The notes under the pieces are model-generated. The model saw nothing but the letters and a program-made list of their open reading frames with translations. It did no database searches and was not told the origin of the DNA. A stretch of DNA of 33,990 nucleotides from Thermoanaerobaculia bacterium (lineage in GTDB: Bacteria; Acidobacteriota; Thermoanaerobaculia; Gp7-AA8), in NCBI GenBank assembly GCA_016650215.1, contig JAENWF010000046.1, forward strand, positions 1 to 33,990, read 5' to 3'. A program made the translations under genes and the position numbers. Shown piece by piece: positions 7,570 through 16,435 of this stretch. The stretch's first letter is position 1, and every line of letters begins with the position of its first letter.

Positions 7570-10500
7570 ATGAACGCATCGCGGCGCGTTTCTCTGTTGT
7601 TCGTTTCTTTTCTCGTAGTCCTGTTCGGCGCGCAACGCGCCGCCGGCCAGTGCGTCAGTCTGACCACGCTGGGTTCGCCCTCCACACAGAACTTCACGGC
7701 GCTGGCGAACGCAGGAACGAACGTCGCGTGGACGGACAACAGCACGATCGCTGGTTGGTACGCCACGAGGACGACCTACAACGCAGGCACGGGCTCGAGC
7801 AACACTGGAGCGATGTACAGCTTCGGCGTGGCGGGAACGAACCCACTCACCGATCGCGCGCTCGGCGGCGTCGCCTCGGGCGGCACCGGCACGTTTTACT
7901 GGGCCGGCTGCTTCACGAACAACACTGGATCGGCACTGACCTCGGTCGACATCGCCTACATAGGTGAGCAATGGCGCGATGGCGGAGCCACGGTTCCGGT
8001 CGCCCATTCGATGGCCTTCGAATTCCAGACCGCTGCCGCTGGGACCATCACCGACGCCGACACCCCGACCACCGGCTGGACAGCTGTTGCCGCTCTCGAT
8101 TTCGCCAGTCCTACTTTTACGAATACCGGAGCTGGCGTTCTACTCGATGGCAACGCCGCTGCGAATCGAACTGCGAAGGCAGCCACGATCACTGTCGCCG
8201 TCCCCATCGGAAATCAGTTCTGGGTCCGCTGGCGAGACATCAACGACGGAGGAAACGATCACGGTCTCGCTGTCGATGATTTCTCCATCACGCCCCAGGG
8301 CGGCGGCAACGCTCCCGTCGTTCCCACCTGCCCCGCTTCTTTGACGACCACGTCCGGCACCGCCACGTCGGGCGGCGTCAGCGCCACCGACACCGATGGC
8401 ACGGTCATCACCACAACGATCACCAGCATCACTCCCTCGGATCCCGGCACGATCACGCTGACCGGCTTCACTCCAGCCGGCGGTGTGGGCGGCACTGCGA
8501 ACGCGACGCTCAGCGTCTCCGCGGCGACTCCCGCGAATACGTACAGTGTGACGATCCAGTGGGCGAACAACGATGGCGTTCCGCAGACCGCGAACTGCGT
8601 CGTCAGCGTGGTCGTCAACGCTCCGCCGAGCGTCGTCTTCATTCATGACGTGCAAGGCCCCGGTGCAGCCACTCCGATTCCCGGTGCATCGGTCACAGTG
8701 GAAGGCGTCGTCATCGGCGACTTCCAGCCGCTTCCGAACGACACGCGTCTCTCAGGCTTCTTCCTTCAGGAAGAGGATGCGGACGCCGACGCAGACCCCG
8801 CGACCTCGGAAGGCATCTTCGTCTTCTGCAGCGCCTGCCCGACCGATGTGGCCGAGGGACAGCGCGTGCAGGTCACGGGCACCGTGTCCGAGTTCTTCAA
8901 CCTCACCGAGATCACGGCGACGACGCCAGTATCGGTCGTCATCACGAACGCCGGCAACAACCTCGCTCAGGTGACGCCGGCAACGATCGACCTCCCGATC
9001 CCCACGCCGACAATCGACGACTTCTACGAGCCGCGCGAAAGCATGCTGGTCACTTACGTCGACACGCTTACGGTCTCCGAATACTTCGAGCAGACGCGGT
9101 ACGGAAGGATCGAGCTTTTCGAGGGCGGCCGTCCGCGGCAGTACACCGAAGTGAACCCACCGAATGCGGCCGGATATGCGGCGCAGCTCGACAACCTGAG
9201 CCGCCGGCGCGTGTATGTCGATGACGACGACAACGTCGAGTACTCACCTCTGCTGCTTCCCGATGGTAGCGAGTTCGTGTTCCACCCGCGAGCCAACGGC
9301 GGTCTCTCCATTGGTACTCAGGGCACCGATTTCTTCCGCGGTGGTGACCTGATCAACGGTCTTACCGGGATCCTGCACTATTCGTTTTCCGGCGGAACGA
9401 GCCCCAACGAATGGCGAGTTCGCCCGATCGCAGCGACGCCGGCCGGGTTCACCGTGGCGAATCCACGCCCGGCCACACCGCCCGCCGTCGGCGGAGCCAT
9501 ACGAGTGGCCAGCGCGAACGTGTTGAACTACTTCACTACGCTCAACGTCCGCGGAGCCGATAGCGTCGCGGAGCTCAACCGGCAGCGCGAGCGCACATCG
9601 ATCGTGATCTGCAGCCTCGACGCTGACGTCGCCGCACTCATGGAAATCGAGAACGGCAACACGGCAATCGCCGACTTGCTCGCAGACGTCAACATTCGCT
9701 GCGGCGGCGCCAATCCGTACACGTTCGTCAACACCGGCGGCGCGCTCGGCACCGATCAGATCCGCGTGATGCTCATCTACCGCACGGGCATCGTGTCACC
9801 GGTCGGCGCCCCAATCGTCGATCTCGATCTGGTGCATAACCGGCCGCCGACCGCGCAGACGTTCGACGTCGTGGATGCGACGAATCCCGCGTTCGGCGAG
9901 CGTTTCACTGCTATCGCCAATCACTCGAAGTCGAAGAGCTGCGGCGGCGCGAGCGGTGCCGATCTCGATCAGAACGATGGACAGGGCTGCTTCGCCGCGA
10001 CGCGCGTCGCGCAGCACAACCTCCTCATCACCTGGGTCAACGGCACCGTTATCCCGGCCGCGGGCGATCCCGATGTCCTCCTCCTCGGCGACTTCAACTC
10101 GTACGCGCAGGAGACCCCGACGACGACGCTCACCGGAGCGGGCTTCACCGATCTCGAGACCGCGTTCCTCGGCGCGAACACCTATTCGTACCTCTTCGAC
10201 GGCCAGCTCGGCCACCTTGACTACGCCTTCTCGAGCGCCAGCCTCACGCCGCAGGTCACCGGCGTGAACGTCTGGCACATCAATGCTGACGAGAACCCGC
10301 TGTTCGACTACAACGACGAAATCGACGACGGCGCGGCCGAGGCGTTTTTAGAGGAGAAGCCGGACGGATCCGCGCTCGTTCCGCCGCGCGTCCTTTTCCA
10401 GCCTGCGTCACCTTTTCGCGCCTCCGATCACGATCCGGTCATCCTCGGCATCTTCCAGATCGCCGACCTGGTCGTCACGAAGACCGACTCGCCCGATCCC

Positions 10501-12930
10501 GTTTCGGCGGGGAACAACCTCACCTACACCATCACCGTGACCAACAACGGCCCTGACGCAGCGAGCTCCGCATCGTGGAGCGACGCGTTGCCAGCCGGGA
10601 CGACGTTCGTCTCGCTAACCAATGTTGCCGGCTGGTCCTGCACCACTCCGGCGGTCGGCGCGAACGGCACCGTCTCCTGCACCAACCCCAGCTTCGGCGT
10701 CGGCAGCGCGATTTTCACGCAAACGGTCAATGTCCAGGCATCGATCGCCGCGGGAACCGTGCTCACGAATAACGCGACTGCGAGTTCCGCGTCCGCCGAG
10801 GGAAATTCGGGCGACGAAACCGGCACCGCGACGACGACTGTCGCCGCGTCCGCGGATCTTTCGGTTACGAAGACCGACTCTCCGGATCCGGTCACCGCTG
10901 GCAACAACCTCACCTACACGATCACGGTCACCAACGCAGGTCCGAGCGACGCGGCGGGAGTCAGCTTCTCCGACACCCTGCCGGCTGGCACTACGTTCGT
11001 TTCACTTTCATCGCCGGGCGGATGGTCATGCACCACTCCCGCGGTCGGTGCAGGCGGAACCGTTTCCTGCTCGAACCTGAGCCTTGCTGTCGGTAATGCG
11101 GTCTTTACTCTCACAGTAGCGGTTATGCCGTCGACCGCGACCGGCACGGTTCTGTCCAACACCGCGACGGTTTCCTCGGCGACGTCCGATCCGAATACGG
11201 GCAACGAGAGCGACACCGAGACAACGACCGTCGCCGCGTCTGCCGATCTCTCGGTGACGAAGGTCGACACCCCGGATCCGGTCACTGCAGGCAACAATCT
11301 CACCTACACCATCACGCTCACGAACGCAGGTCCGAGCGATGCGGCGGGCGTCAGCTTGTCCGATATCCTGCCGGCAGCCACCACATTCGTTTCCCTTTCC
11401 TCGCCGGGCGGATGGTCCTGCACGACTCCTGCGGTCGGCGCAAGTGGTGGCACGGTCTCCTGCTCGAACGCGAGCCTCGCAGCCGGCAGCGCGGTTTTCA
11501 CGCTGACCGTCGGTGTCCCTCCCAGCGTCCCGGACGGCACCGTCATCACCAATACCGCAACAGCTTCGTCATCCACTAGCGATCCGAACCCCGGCAATGA
11601 GAGCGGAACGGCGACGACGACCGTTGGCGTGGGCTCGGCCGATCTATCTGTGACGAAGGTCGACACGCCGGATCCAGTCACCGCAGGCACCAACCTCACT
11701 TACACCATCACTGTGAACAACGCAGGTCCGAGCGATGCCACGACCGCGACGCTCTCTGACACGATCCCCGCGGGGACGAGCTTCGCCTCGCTGTCATCCC
11801 CGGGCGGATGGTCCTGCACCACTCCCGCGGTCGGCGCGAGTGGCACGGTCTCCTGCTCGAACCCGAGCCTCGCACCCGGCAACGCAGTCTTCACGCTGAC
11901 CGTCGGTGTACCTCCCAGCGTTCCGGACGGCACCGTCATCACCAACACCGCCACGGCTTCGTCATCCACTTCCGATCCGAACCCCGGCAATGAGAGCGGA
12001 ACCGCGACGACTACCGTAGGCGTCGGCTCGGCCGATCTGTCTGTGACGAAGGTCGACACTCCCGATCCGGTGAACGCCGGAAGCAACCTCACCTACACCA
12101 TCACCGTAACGAACGCAGGTCCGAGCGATGCCACAACCGCAACGCTCAGCGACACGATCCCGTCCGGGACAACGTTCGTCTCGCTGCCATCCCCGGCCGG
12201 GTGGTCGTGCGTCGTGCCTGCAGTCGGTGCAGGGGGACCGGTCACATGCTCGAACCCGAGCATGGCCATCGGCAGCAGCGTCTTCACCCTGACGGTCGCG
12301 GTCGACCCGCTGGCTGCCGCAGGAAGCATCATCACCAACACCGCGGCGATTGCATCCGCCACGACCGATCCGGATTCCAGCAATGACAGCAGCACGGCGA
12401 CGACCGACGTTGTCTCGCCGGCCACGATCTCAGGTACGAAGACGGCGTCCGGCACCTTCCTCCCGGGATCGACGGTGACATACACGATCGTGCTCTCGAA
12501 TGCGGGTCCGGCCACGCAGCTGGATAACCCTGGCGACGAGCTCAGCGATGTTCTGCCACCGGAGCTGACACTCCTCACCGCAACCGCAACATCCGGAACC
12601 GCCATCGCAACGATCGGTACGAACACCGTTGCGTGGAACGGCTCGATCCCGGCTGCCGGCTCTGTGACGATCACGATTCAAGCTCTGATCGAAGCAGTCC
12701 CGGTAGGCACGACGATCAGCAACCAGGGGACGATCAACTACGACGCGGACGGCAACGGTACGAATGAGACGGCAACCTTGACCGACGATCCGGCGCAGGG
12801 CGGCACCAACGATCCGACCGTCTTCACCGTGCCGGCGGTCGCTGCCATCCCGGCGCTCGACGGCTTCGGACACGCCGGCCTGGCCGCGCTTATCGCAGGC
12901 ATTGGTCTCCTGGTCATGCGGCGCTCCTGA
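7570..12930 (+). CDS. Secreted ExeM/NucH-like nuclease with DUF11 repeats and IPTL-CTERM-like tail
   Basis: This is a 1786-residue exported protein. Residues 1-26 form a signal peptide ending near QRAAGQ. Residues about 27-245 are a beta-rich N-terminal region, followed by an Ig/cadherin-like stretch (to about 350) and an OB-fold-like segment (about 355-480). An endonuclease/exonuclease/phosphatase domain spans about 643-962, with IRVASANVLNYF, a Glu in ALMEIENG, the GDFNSY catalytic block and terminal SDHDPV. From residue 965 there are five DUF11 repeats of about 130 residues (965, 1095, 1225, 1357, 1488) and a divergent sixth (1618). The last 27 residues (from IPALDGFGHAG, hydrophobic helix, RRS end) resemble an IPTL-CTERM sorting signal. 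By family, this should be an extracellular DNase or phosphodiesterase, perhaps for biofilm DNA or phosphorus scavenging; that role is inferred. A GGGG-type weak ribosome site precedes the ATG. Confidence 0.88.
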   Translation: MNASRRVSLLFVSFLVVLFGAQRAAGQCVSLTTLGSPSTQNFTALANAGTNVAWTDNSTIAGWYATRTTYNAGTGSSNTGAMYSFGVAGTNPLTDRALGGVASGGTGTFYWAGCFTNNTGSALTSVDIAYIGEQWRDGGATVPVAHSMAFEFQTAAAGTITDADTPTTGWTAVAALDFASPTFTNTGAGVLLDGNAAANRTAKAATITVAVPIGNQFWVRWRDINDGGNDHGLAVDDFSITPQGGGNAPVVPTCPASLTTTSGTATSGGVSATDTDGTVITTTITSITPSDPGTITLTGFTPAGGVGGTANATLSVSAATPANTYSVTIQWANNDGVPQTANCVVSVVVNAPPSVVFIHDVQGPGAATPIPGASVTVEGVVIGDFQPLPNDTRLSGFFLQEEDADADADPATSEGIFVFCSACPTDVAEGQRVQVTGTVSEFFNLTEITATTPVSVVITNAGNNLAQVTPATIDLPIPTPTIDDFYEPRESMLVTYVDTLTVSEYFEQTRYGRIELFEGGRPRQYTEVNPPNAAGYAAQLDNLSRRRVYVDDDDNVEYSPLLLPDGSEFVFHPRANGGLSIGTQGTDFFRGGDLINGLTGILHYSFSGGTSPNEWRVRPIAATPAGFTVANPRPATPPAVGGAIRVASANVLNYFTTLNVRGADSVAELNRQRERTSIVICSLDADVAALMEIENGNTAIADLLADVNIRCGGANPYTFVNTGGALGTDQIRVMLIYRTGIVSPVGAPIVDLDLVHNRPPTAQTFDVVDATNPAFGERFTAIANHSKSKSCGGASGADLDQNDGQGCFAATRVAQHNLLITWVNGTVIPAAGDPDVLLLGDFNSYAQETPTTTLTGAGFTDLETAFLGANTYSYLFDGQLGHLDYAFSSASLTPQVTGVNVWHINADENPLFDYNDEIDDGAAEAFLEEKPDGSALVPPRVLFQPASPFRASDHDPVILGIFQIADLVVTKTDSPDPVSAGNNLTYTITVTNNGPDAASSASWSDALPAGTTFVSLTNVAGWSCTTPAVGANGTVSCTNPSFGVGSAIFTQTVNVQASIAAGTVLTNNATASSASAEGNSGDETGTATTTVAASADLSVTKTDSPDPVTAGNNLTYTITVTNAGPSDAAGVSFSDTLPAGTTFVSLSSPGGWSCTTPAVGAGGTVSCSNLSLAVGNAVFTLTVAVMPSTATGTVLSNTATVSSATSDPNTGNESDTETTTVAASADLSVTKVDTPDPVTAGNNLTYTITLTNAGPSDAAGVSLSDILPAATTFVSLSSPGGWSCTTPAVGASGGTVSCSNASLAAGSAVFTLTVGVPPSVPDGTVITNTATASSSTSDPNPGNESGTATTTVGVGSADLSVTKVDTPDPVTAGTNLTYTITVNNAGPSDATTATLSDTIPAGTSFASLSSPGGWSCTTPAVGASGTVSCSNPSLAPGNAVFTLTVGVPPSVPDGTVITNTATASSSTSDPNPGNESGTATTTVGVGSADLSVTKVDTPDPVNAGSNLTYTITVTNAGPSDATTATLSDTIPSGTTFVSLPSPAGWSCVVPAVGAGGPVTCSNPSMAIGSSVFTLTVAVDPLAAAGSIITNTAAIASATTDPDSSNDSSTATTDVVSPATISGTKTASGTFLPGSTVTYTIVLSNAGPATQLDNPGDELSDVLPPELTLLTATATSGTAIATIGTNTVAWNGSIPAAGSVTITIQALIEAVPVGTTISNQGTINYDADGNGTNETATLTDDPAQGGTNDPTVFTVPAVAAIPALDGFGHAGLAALIAGIGLLVMRRS
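10462..12420 (+). repeat. Five tandem DUF11-encoding repeats
   Basis: Units begin at 10462, 10852, 11242, 11638 and 12031, each 390-396 nt, every one opening with an ADL(S/V)VTK motif and NLTYTIT. Units 3 and 4 share a stretch of nearly 60 identical residues spanning their 3' parts and the start of the following unit, and are also very close at the nucleotide level. This indicates recent duplication or gene conversion. A sixth, divergent unit starts at 12421. Confidence 0.92.
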
Positions 12931-12941
12931 TCCGATAACCC

Positions 12942-12975
12942 ATGGGTCAGTCGTACAACGGTACGGCTGACCCAT
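12942..12975 (+). terminator. Strong hairpin after the nuclease gene
   Basis: A 15-bp stem (ATGGGTCAGTCGTAC against GTACGGCTGACCCAT, one G-T wobble) closes a 4-nt AACG loop 12 nt after the stop codon. No clean U-tract follows, so it may be an mRNA-stabilising or weak terminator structure rather than a classic rho-independent terminator. Confidence 0.5.
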
Positions 12976-13095
12976 CACCGGGCTTTATGCCGCGGCGGTC
13001 GAGATCCGCTTGATCAGGACCGTGCGAGTTGCGCTACTCTCCCGGCGCGGCCCGCAGTTGAACCGCAGCCATTCGCAGCAGAACTCGGAGACCAG

Positions 13096-14457
13096 ATGAA
13101 CCTCGACAAGAAATCACTCACCGCGTTCGCAGACAAACAGCGCACTGCGTTCGAGAATACCCTCCGCGAGTTCGTGGAGATTCCCAGCGTGTCCGCCGAT
13201 CCAGCTCGCAACGGCGATATCCGCCGCTGCGCCGAGCTTGCGATGAAAACCATCCGCGAGTTCGGGGGCGAGCCGCAACTCATCGAGACGCCTGGGCATC
13301 CGATCGTCCACGGCCGCTTCGGCAAGGGCAACGGAAAGACGGTCACGATCTACAACCATCTGGACGTGCAGCCGGCATCGAAAGAGACCGAGCCGTGGGA
13401 GAGCGAGCCGTTCACGTTCACAAAAAAAGGTGATCGCTACTACGGCCGCGGCACGACGGATGACAAAGGTCCCGCCCTCAGCGCGCTCTGGGGCCTCCGC
13501 GCTGCGCGCGAGGCGGGCGTCGATCTGAACATCAACGTCCTTTGGGAGTTCGAGGAAGAAATCGGCTCACACAACTTCGAAGCAGCGATTCGCGACAACA
13601 AGACGAAGCTCGCGACCGATCACGTCATCGTCTCCGACACGATCTGGGTCTCGCGCGACAGGCCGGCATGTCCAGCGGGACTTCGCGGACTCCAGGGCTT
13701 CACGCTCACGCTCGAGGTCGGTGAGACCGATCAGCACTCCGGCGTGACAGGCGGCGCCGCGCGCAATCCGATCGGAGAGCTGATGAAGCTCGTCTCGGAG
13801 ATGTACGACGCGCAGACCGGCAAGGTGAAGATCAAAGGGTTCTATGACGACGTTGTGCCGCCGACGAAGAAAGAGCTCGACGACTTTCGCAACTCCGGCT
13901 TCACGGTGAAGGGCTTCAAGAAGGATCATCTCTTCAAGTCGATCCGTACCAACGACGCACTCGAGGTGATGAAGCGGATCTGGGCGATGCCGACGTTCGA
14001 GGTGCACGGTCTGGTCGGCGGATACACCGGTCCGGGGATCAAGACGATCATTCCGCCGCGTGCCGAGGTCAAGATCTCGTGCAGGCTCGTACGAAAGCAG
14101 GACCCGAAGAAGATCGTGAAGCTGGTGAAAGCTTTCGCGAAAGAGCGCAACGCCGACGTGAAGGTCGAGATCGAGAACTCGATGTATCCCTATCTCGCGC
14201 CGACGACCGGGCCGCTTGCCGACGCTGTGAAAGACGCGATGAAGTTCGCCTTCGGGCGCGAGCCGGTCTTCGTCCGTGAAGGGGGCTCGATCGGAGCGGT
14301 GAACTCGATAGAGAAAGTGCTCGACTGCCCCGTCATGTTCCTGGGCCTGTCGTTGCCGGAGCACGGCTATCACGCGCCGAACGAAAACTTCGACTGGCGG
14401 CAGGCGTCCGGCGGGATGGTCGCATTCGCAAAGTACTTCAGCAACGTCGCGGGATAG
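13096..14457 (+). CDS. M20 family metallopeptidase (dipeptidase-like)
   Basis: This is a 453-residue cytoplasmic M20-family zinc peptidase, of the type that cleaves dipeptides or small peptides. Metal and catalytic motifs are visible: NHLDVQPAS (His88, Asp90), GRGTTDDKGP (bridging Asp122) and EFEEEIGS (general base/metal Glu about 153-155). The C-terminal LPEHGYHAPNENF supplies the last metal His. The dimerisation/lid domain lies between about residues 195 and 330. There is no signal peptide. The ATG at 13096 fits the family start; the gene stands alone, with a hairpin upstream and a repeat element downstream. Substrate cannot be predicted; carnosinase, Xaa-His dipeptidase and hydrolase-annotated paralogues share these motifs. 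Confidence 0.9.
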   Translation: MNLDKKSLTAFADKQRTAFENTLREFVEIPSVSADPARNGDIRRCAELAMKTIREFGGEPQLIETPGHPIVHGRFGKGNGKTVTIYNHLDVQPASKETEPWESEPFTFTKKGDRYYGRGTTDDKGPALSALWGLRAAREAGVDLNINVLWEFEEEIGSHNFEAAIRDNKTKLATDHVIVSDTIWVSRDRPACPAGLRGLQGFTLTLEVGETDQHSGVTGGAARNPIGELMKLVSEMYDAQTGKVKIKGFYDDVVPPTKKELDDFRNSGFTVKGFKKDHLFKSIRTNDALEVMKRIWAMPTFEVHGLVGGYTGPGIKTIIPPRAEVKISCRLVRKQDPKKIVKLVKAFAKERNADVKVEIENSMYPYLAPTTGPLADAVKDAMKFAFGREPVFVREGGSIGAVNSIEKVLDCPVMFLGLSLPEHGYHAPNENFDWRQASGGMVAFAKYFSNVAG

Positions 14458-14473
14458 GCAGGACGGCGCGAAA

Positions 14474-14585
14474 TATCCTGAGCGAAGCGAAGGATCAACG
14501 GCGGCACCGCGCCAGTCGTGCTTCGAGCGATGCACGTAGCCGATCCACGGCGGTGCCACCGCTGACCCTTCGCTTCGCTCAGGGT
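14474..14585. repeat. Second copy of the GAGCGAAGCGAAGG inverted element
   Basis: Left arm TATCCTGAGCGAAGCGAAGG (14474-14493) and right arm CCCTTCGCTTCGCTCAGGG (near 14565-14585) are inverted copies of the same core that bounds the element at 5498-5693. An inner inverted pair (CGGCGGCACCG / CGGCGGTGCCACCG-like) lies between them. The element occupies the gap between the M20 peptidase and the mini-gene, in which I see no protein-coding potential. Confidence 0.75.
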
Positions 14586-14651
14586 TGGATTTTTTTAGGC
14601 TTCCCCGCAGGATGTCGCGCGGCGAGCGGAAGCTCGCCGCGCCGCAGACAT

Positions 14652-14714
14652 TTACTTCTTATCTTTTTTGGGCTTCTTCGTTTCTTTCTTGCGGCTGTTG
14701 TTCCCTTTCGCCAT
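14652..14714 (-). CDS. 20-residue Lys-rich mini-protein
   Basis: A tiny gene on the minus strand encodes MAKGNNSRKKETKKPKKDKK. The start codon at 14714-14712 is preceded by an excellent ribosome site (GAGGAAGGATGAGCCA then ATG), and the stop comes exactly after a run of Lys codons. I recall similar MAKGxNSxKKExKKPKK mini-proteins in annotated bacterial genomes, usually as hypothetical proteins. The very basic composition suggests binding to nucleic acid or the ribosome, but that is a guess. It lies 121 nt downstream of the deaminase-like gene on the same strand and may share its transcript. Confidence 0.6.
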   Translation of the reverse strand: MAKGNNSRKKETKKPKKDKK

Positions 14715-14835
14715 TGGCTCATCCTTCCTCAGCGCCTGGTGCGCTGCGTCAGCGGTTCGAACGCCACTATTGTCTCTCGAAACGGCCTGGTTGGCGCCGC
14801 ATAAGTCCGCATTCGGCGAATTCTGCGGTGATACG

Positions 14836-15219
14836 TCAGGGCCGAGACGCACGTCGCGGAAGAAGCTCCGAGAGAGATATCTGCGAATCCGCCCCCACGA
14901 CGATCGCAATGTTCATTGGTTGCGATGTGACTTGCCACAGAAGCTCACGGCAACGGCCGCAGGGCAGAAGAACGCTTCCGTCAGCCCGGACTGCGACAAT
15001 CCGATCGATCTCGCGCTCTCGACCCTTGAGCATCTCAGCGACTGCCGCATGCTCGGCGCAGAAACCGAGACTGCACGTCGTGTCGACGCATATCCCGGTG
15101 TAAACGTTCCCCGCTCGCGTCACGAGCGCCGCGGCGACGCTGCCAGCCGTGCACGTGTCGCTCGCGCGGAACTCTCCGGCGAGATCCGTGGCGCGACGAA
15201 TCAGTTCCCCATTCGTCAT
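14836..15219 (-). CDS. cdd: Cytidine deaminase-like zinc hydrolase
   Basis: This small zinc deaminase should convert cytidine/deoxycytidine to uridine forms in pyrimidine salvage. From ATG 15219 it has 127 residues, the usual size for the homotetrameric family. The zinc site is complete: FCAEHAAV (Cys54, catalytic Glu56) and LPCGRCREL (Cys87, Cys90). A GTG at 15231 would add four residues (MDSD); neither start has a strong ribosome site. The N-terminus lacks the usual YSxFxVGAAL block; instead it reads TCTAGSVAAALVTRAG. This makes it closer to the divergent Cdd/blasticidin-S deaminase-type group, so the true substrate may not be cytidine. It is divergent from the AI-2E remnant. Confidence 0.8.
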   Translation of the reverse strand: MTNGELIRRATDLAGEFRASDTCTAGSVAAALVTRAGNVYTGICVDTTCSLGFCAEHAAVAEMLKGREREIDRIVAVRADGSVLLPCGRCRELLWQVTSQPMNIAIVVGADSQISLSELLPRRASRP

Positions 15220-15288
15220 GTCTGAGTCCACCGGACCATCGAGTCCAGAATAGCGGAGTTCGTCTCTTGATCGGACAAGCCTGAGCCC

Positions 15289-15812
15289 GGCACCTGGCTC
15301 GGAGCGCAGCTCATCCTCGCGTTTCCCTCGCAGGTGCGACGCTCATTTCACTACTCGCGCTGCGCATCCCGTACGCGGTGCCCCTCGCACTCCTCGCAGG
15401 GGTCGGCGAGTTGATTCCGGTGATCGGTCCGATCATCGGCGCGATTCCCGCTCTGGCTGTTGCACTGTTCCAATCGCCATGGCAATTCTGGGCGATGCTT
15501 GCATTCGCGGTGGTCATCCAGCAGATCGAGAACCTCGTGCTGGTTCCTCGGCTCATGGGCACCCAGCTCCACGTCTCCCCCCTCGGAATCTTCATTGCGT
15601 TCACGATTGGAGCGTCGCTCCTCGGCATTGTCGGAGCTATGCCCGCGGCGCCGCTGGCCGCAGTCGCGCAGCTCGTGCTCAACGAGGTCTACATCGGCCG
15701 GCGCGAACGGAGGCAGGACACCAGCCGCGCAGGCGCGATCGCAACGACCGAGGTGATTGAAGAGGAAGAGCGCCAGAAGGAACGTGCGAACGCGGCAAAA
15801 GAGAAGACGTAG
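15289..15812 (+). pseudogene. AI-2E family transporter, 5'-truncated and frameshifted remnant
   Basis: The C-terminal part of an AI-2E/PerM-type membrane transporter is clear from 15333 on. It contains ATLISLLALRIPYAV, the family hallmark GELIPVIGPIIGAIPA, QQIENLVLVPRLMG and a charged tail. Members are usually about 350 residues; only about 160 remain here. Upstream, the preceding family segment (GTWLGAQLILAF) is still recognisable at 15289-15324 but in a different frame from ATLISLL, so a frameshift separates them. Before 15289 homology stops and the deaminase start follows 70 nt away. The frame can be read from a GTG at 15378, so a short product is possible, but it would lack most transmembrane helices. 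I read it as a decayed gene. Confidence 0.75.
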
Positions 15813-15831
15813 ATCGAGCGCGCCGCCCGGG

Positions 15832-16404
15832 CTAACGTGCTTCCGTTGTCGGCAACGTCGGAGTGCCTTTCTGGAAGTACTCCGTAGTCTGCGCGACGAC
15901 GACGCCGAGCTTGCGAATGATCACGCGGTTCAGAACCGTTCTCTCGTCGCCGAGGAGATACATCCAATGCTCCATGCGAACACGGGTCAGGACGTTTCCT
16001 GGCCGCAACTGAAGGGTGTAGACCCAGTGAAATGAATTGCCGTATGCGTAGCCGGTTGCGGGGCCGATGACACCGTTCGCGGTCGCTTCGTAGCGATGCT
16101 CATCGACGCGTTTGATGCGCCAGACGCGCTGCTCCTGGCGGCCATCTTCGAAGGTGAAGTCCTGAGTGATCACGATCTCGTTCCCCTCGCGACGGCCGTT
16201 CAGATCGGCGCGCACGCGGCTCTGCGGCCGTCCGGAGCGCGTCTCGATGACTCCCCAGGAGCGTACCGGACCCTCGAAGAACTTTTCCGGCTCGAACCGC
16301 GGGACAGCCGCGGTGAAGTCTGTAGGCCTGAGACTACTGCAGCCACAGAGAGCGACGAGAAGGAGAACGGCAGTCGCCCGAAGGATCGCATGCGCACGGT
16401 TCAT
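15832..16404 (-). CDS. DUF3833 family lipoprotein
   Basis: The 190-residue protein starts with a lipoprotein signal (MNRAHAILRATAVLLLVALC, then GCSS); Cys22 in the LCGC lipobox is the likely lipidated residue. The mature part fits DUF3833: FEPEKFFEGPVRSWGVIETRSG, then QRVWRIKRVDEHRYEATA, then GNSFHWVYTLQL and MEHWMYLLGDERTVLNR, ending with TEYFQKG. The function of DUF3833 is not known; the fold looks like a lipocalin-type beta barrel by the alternating pattern, which is inference. It is convergent with the AI-2E remnant, with 19 nt between stops. Confidence 0.85.
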   Translation of the reverse strand: MNRAHAILRATAVLLLVALCGCSSLRPTDFTAAVPRFEPEKFFEGPVRSWGVIETRSGRPQSRVRADLNGRREGNEIVITQDFTFEDGRQEQRVWRIKRVDEHRYEATANGVIGPATGYAYGNSFHWVYTLQLRPGNVLTRVRMEHWMYLLGDERTVLNRVIIRKLGVVVAQTTEYFQKGTPTLPTTEAR

Positions 16405-16435
16405 GACCCTCGCCGGTTACATGCAGCGCGCCAAC

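Noticed and set aside
10524-12674. Set of similar minus-strand open frames of about 130 codons in a row.
   Set aside because: They are the antisense image of the tandem DUF11 repeats; the regular size follows from the repeat length.
13010-13040. Promoter for the M20 peptidase (TTGATC ... TACTCT).
   Set aside because: The 19-nt spacer is too long and the hexamers are only moderate, so it is too weak to call.
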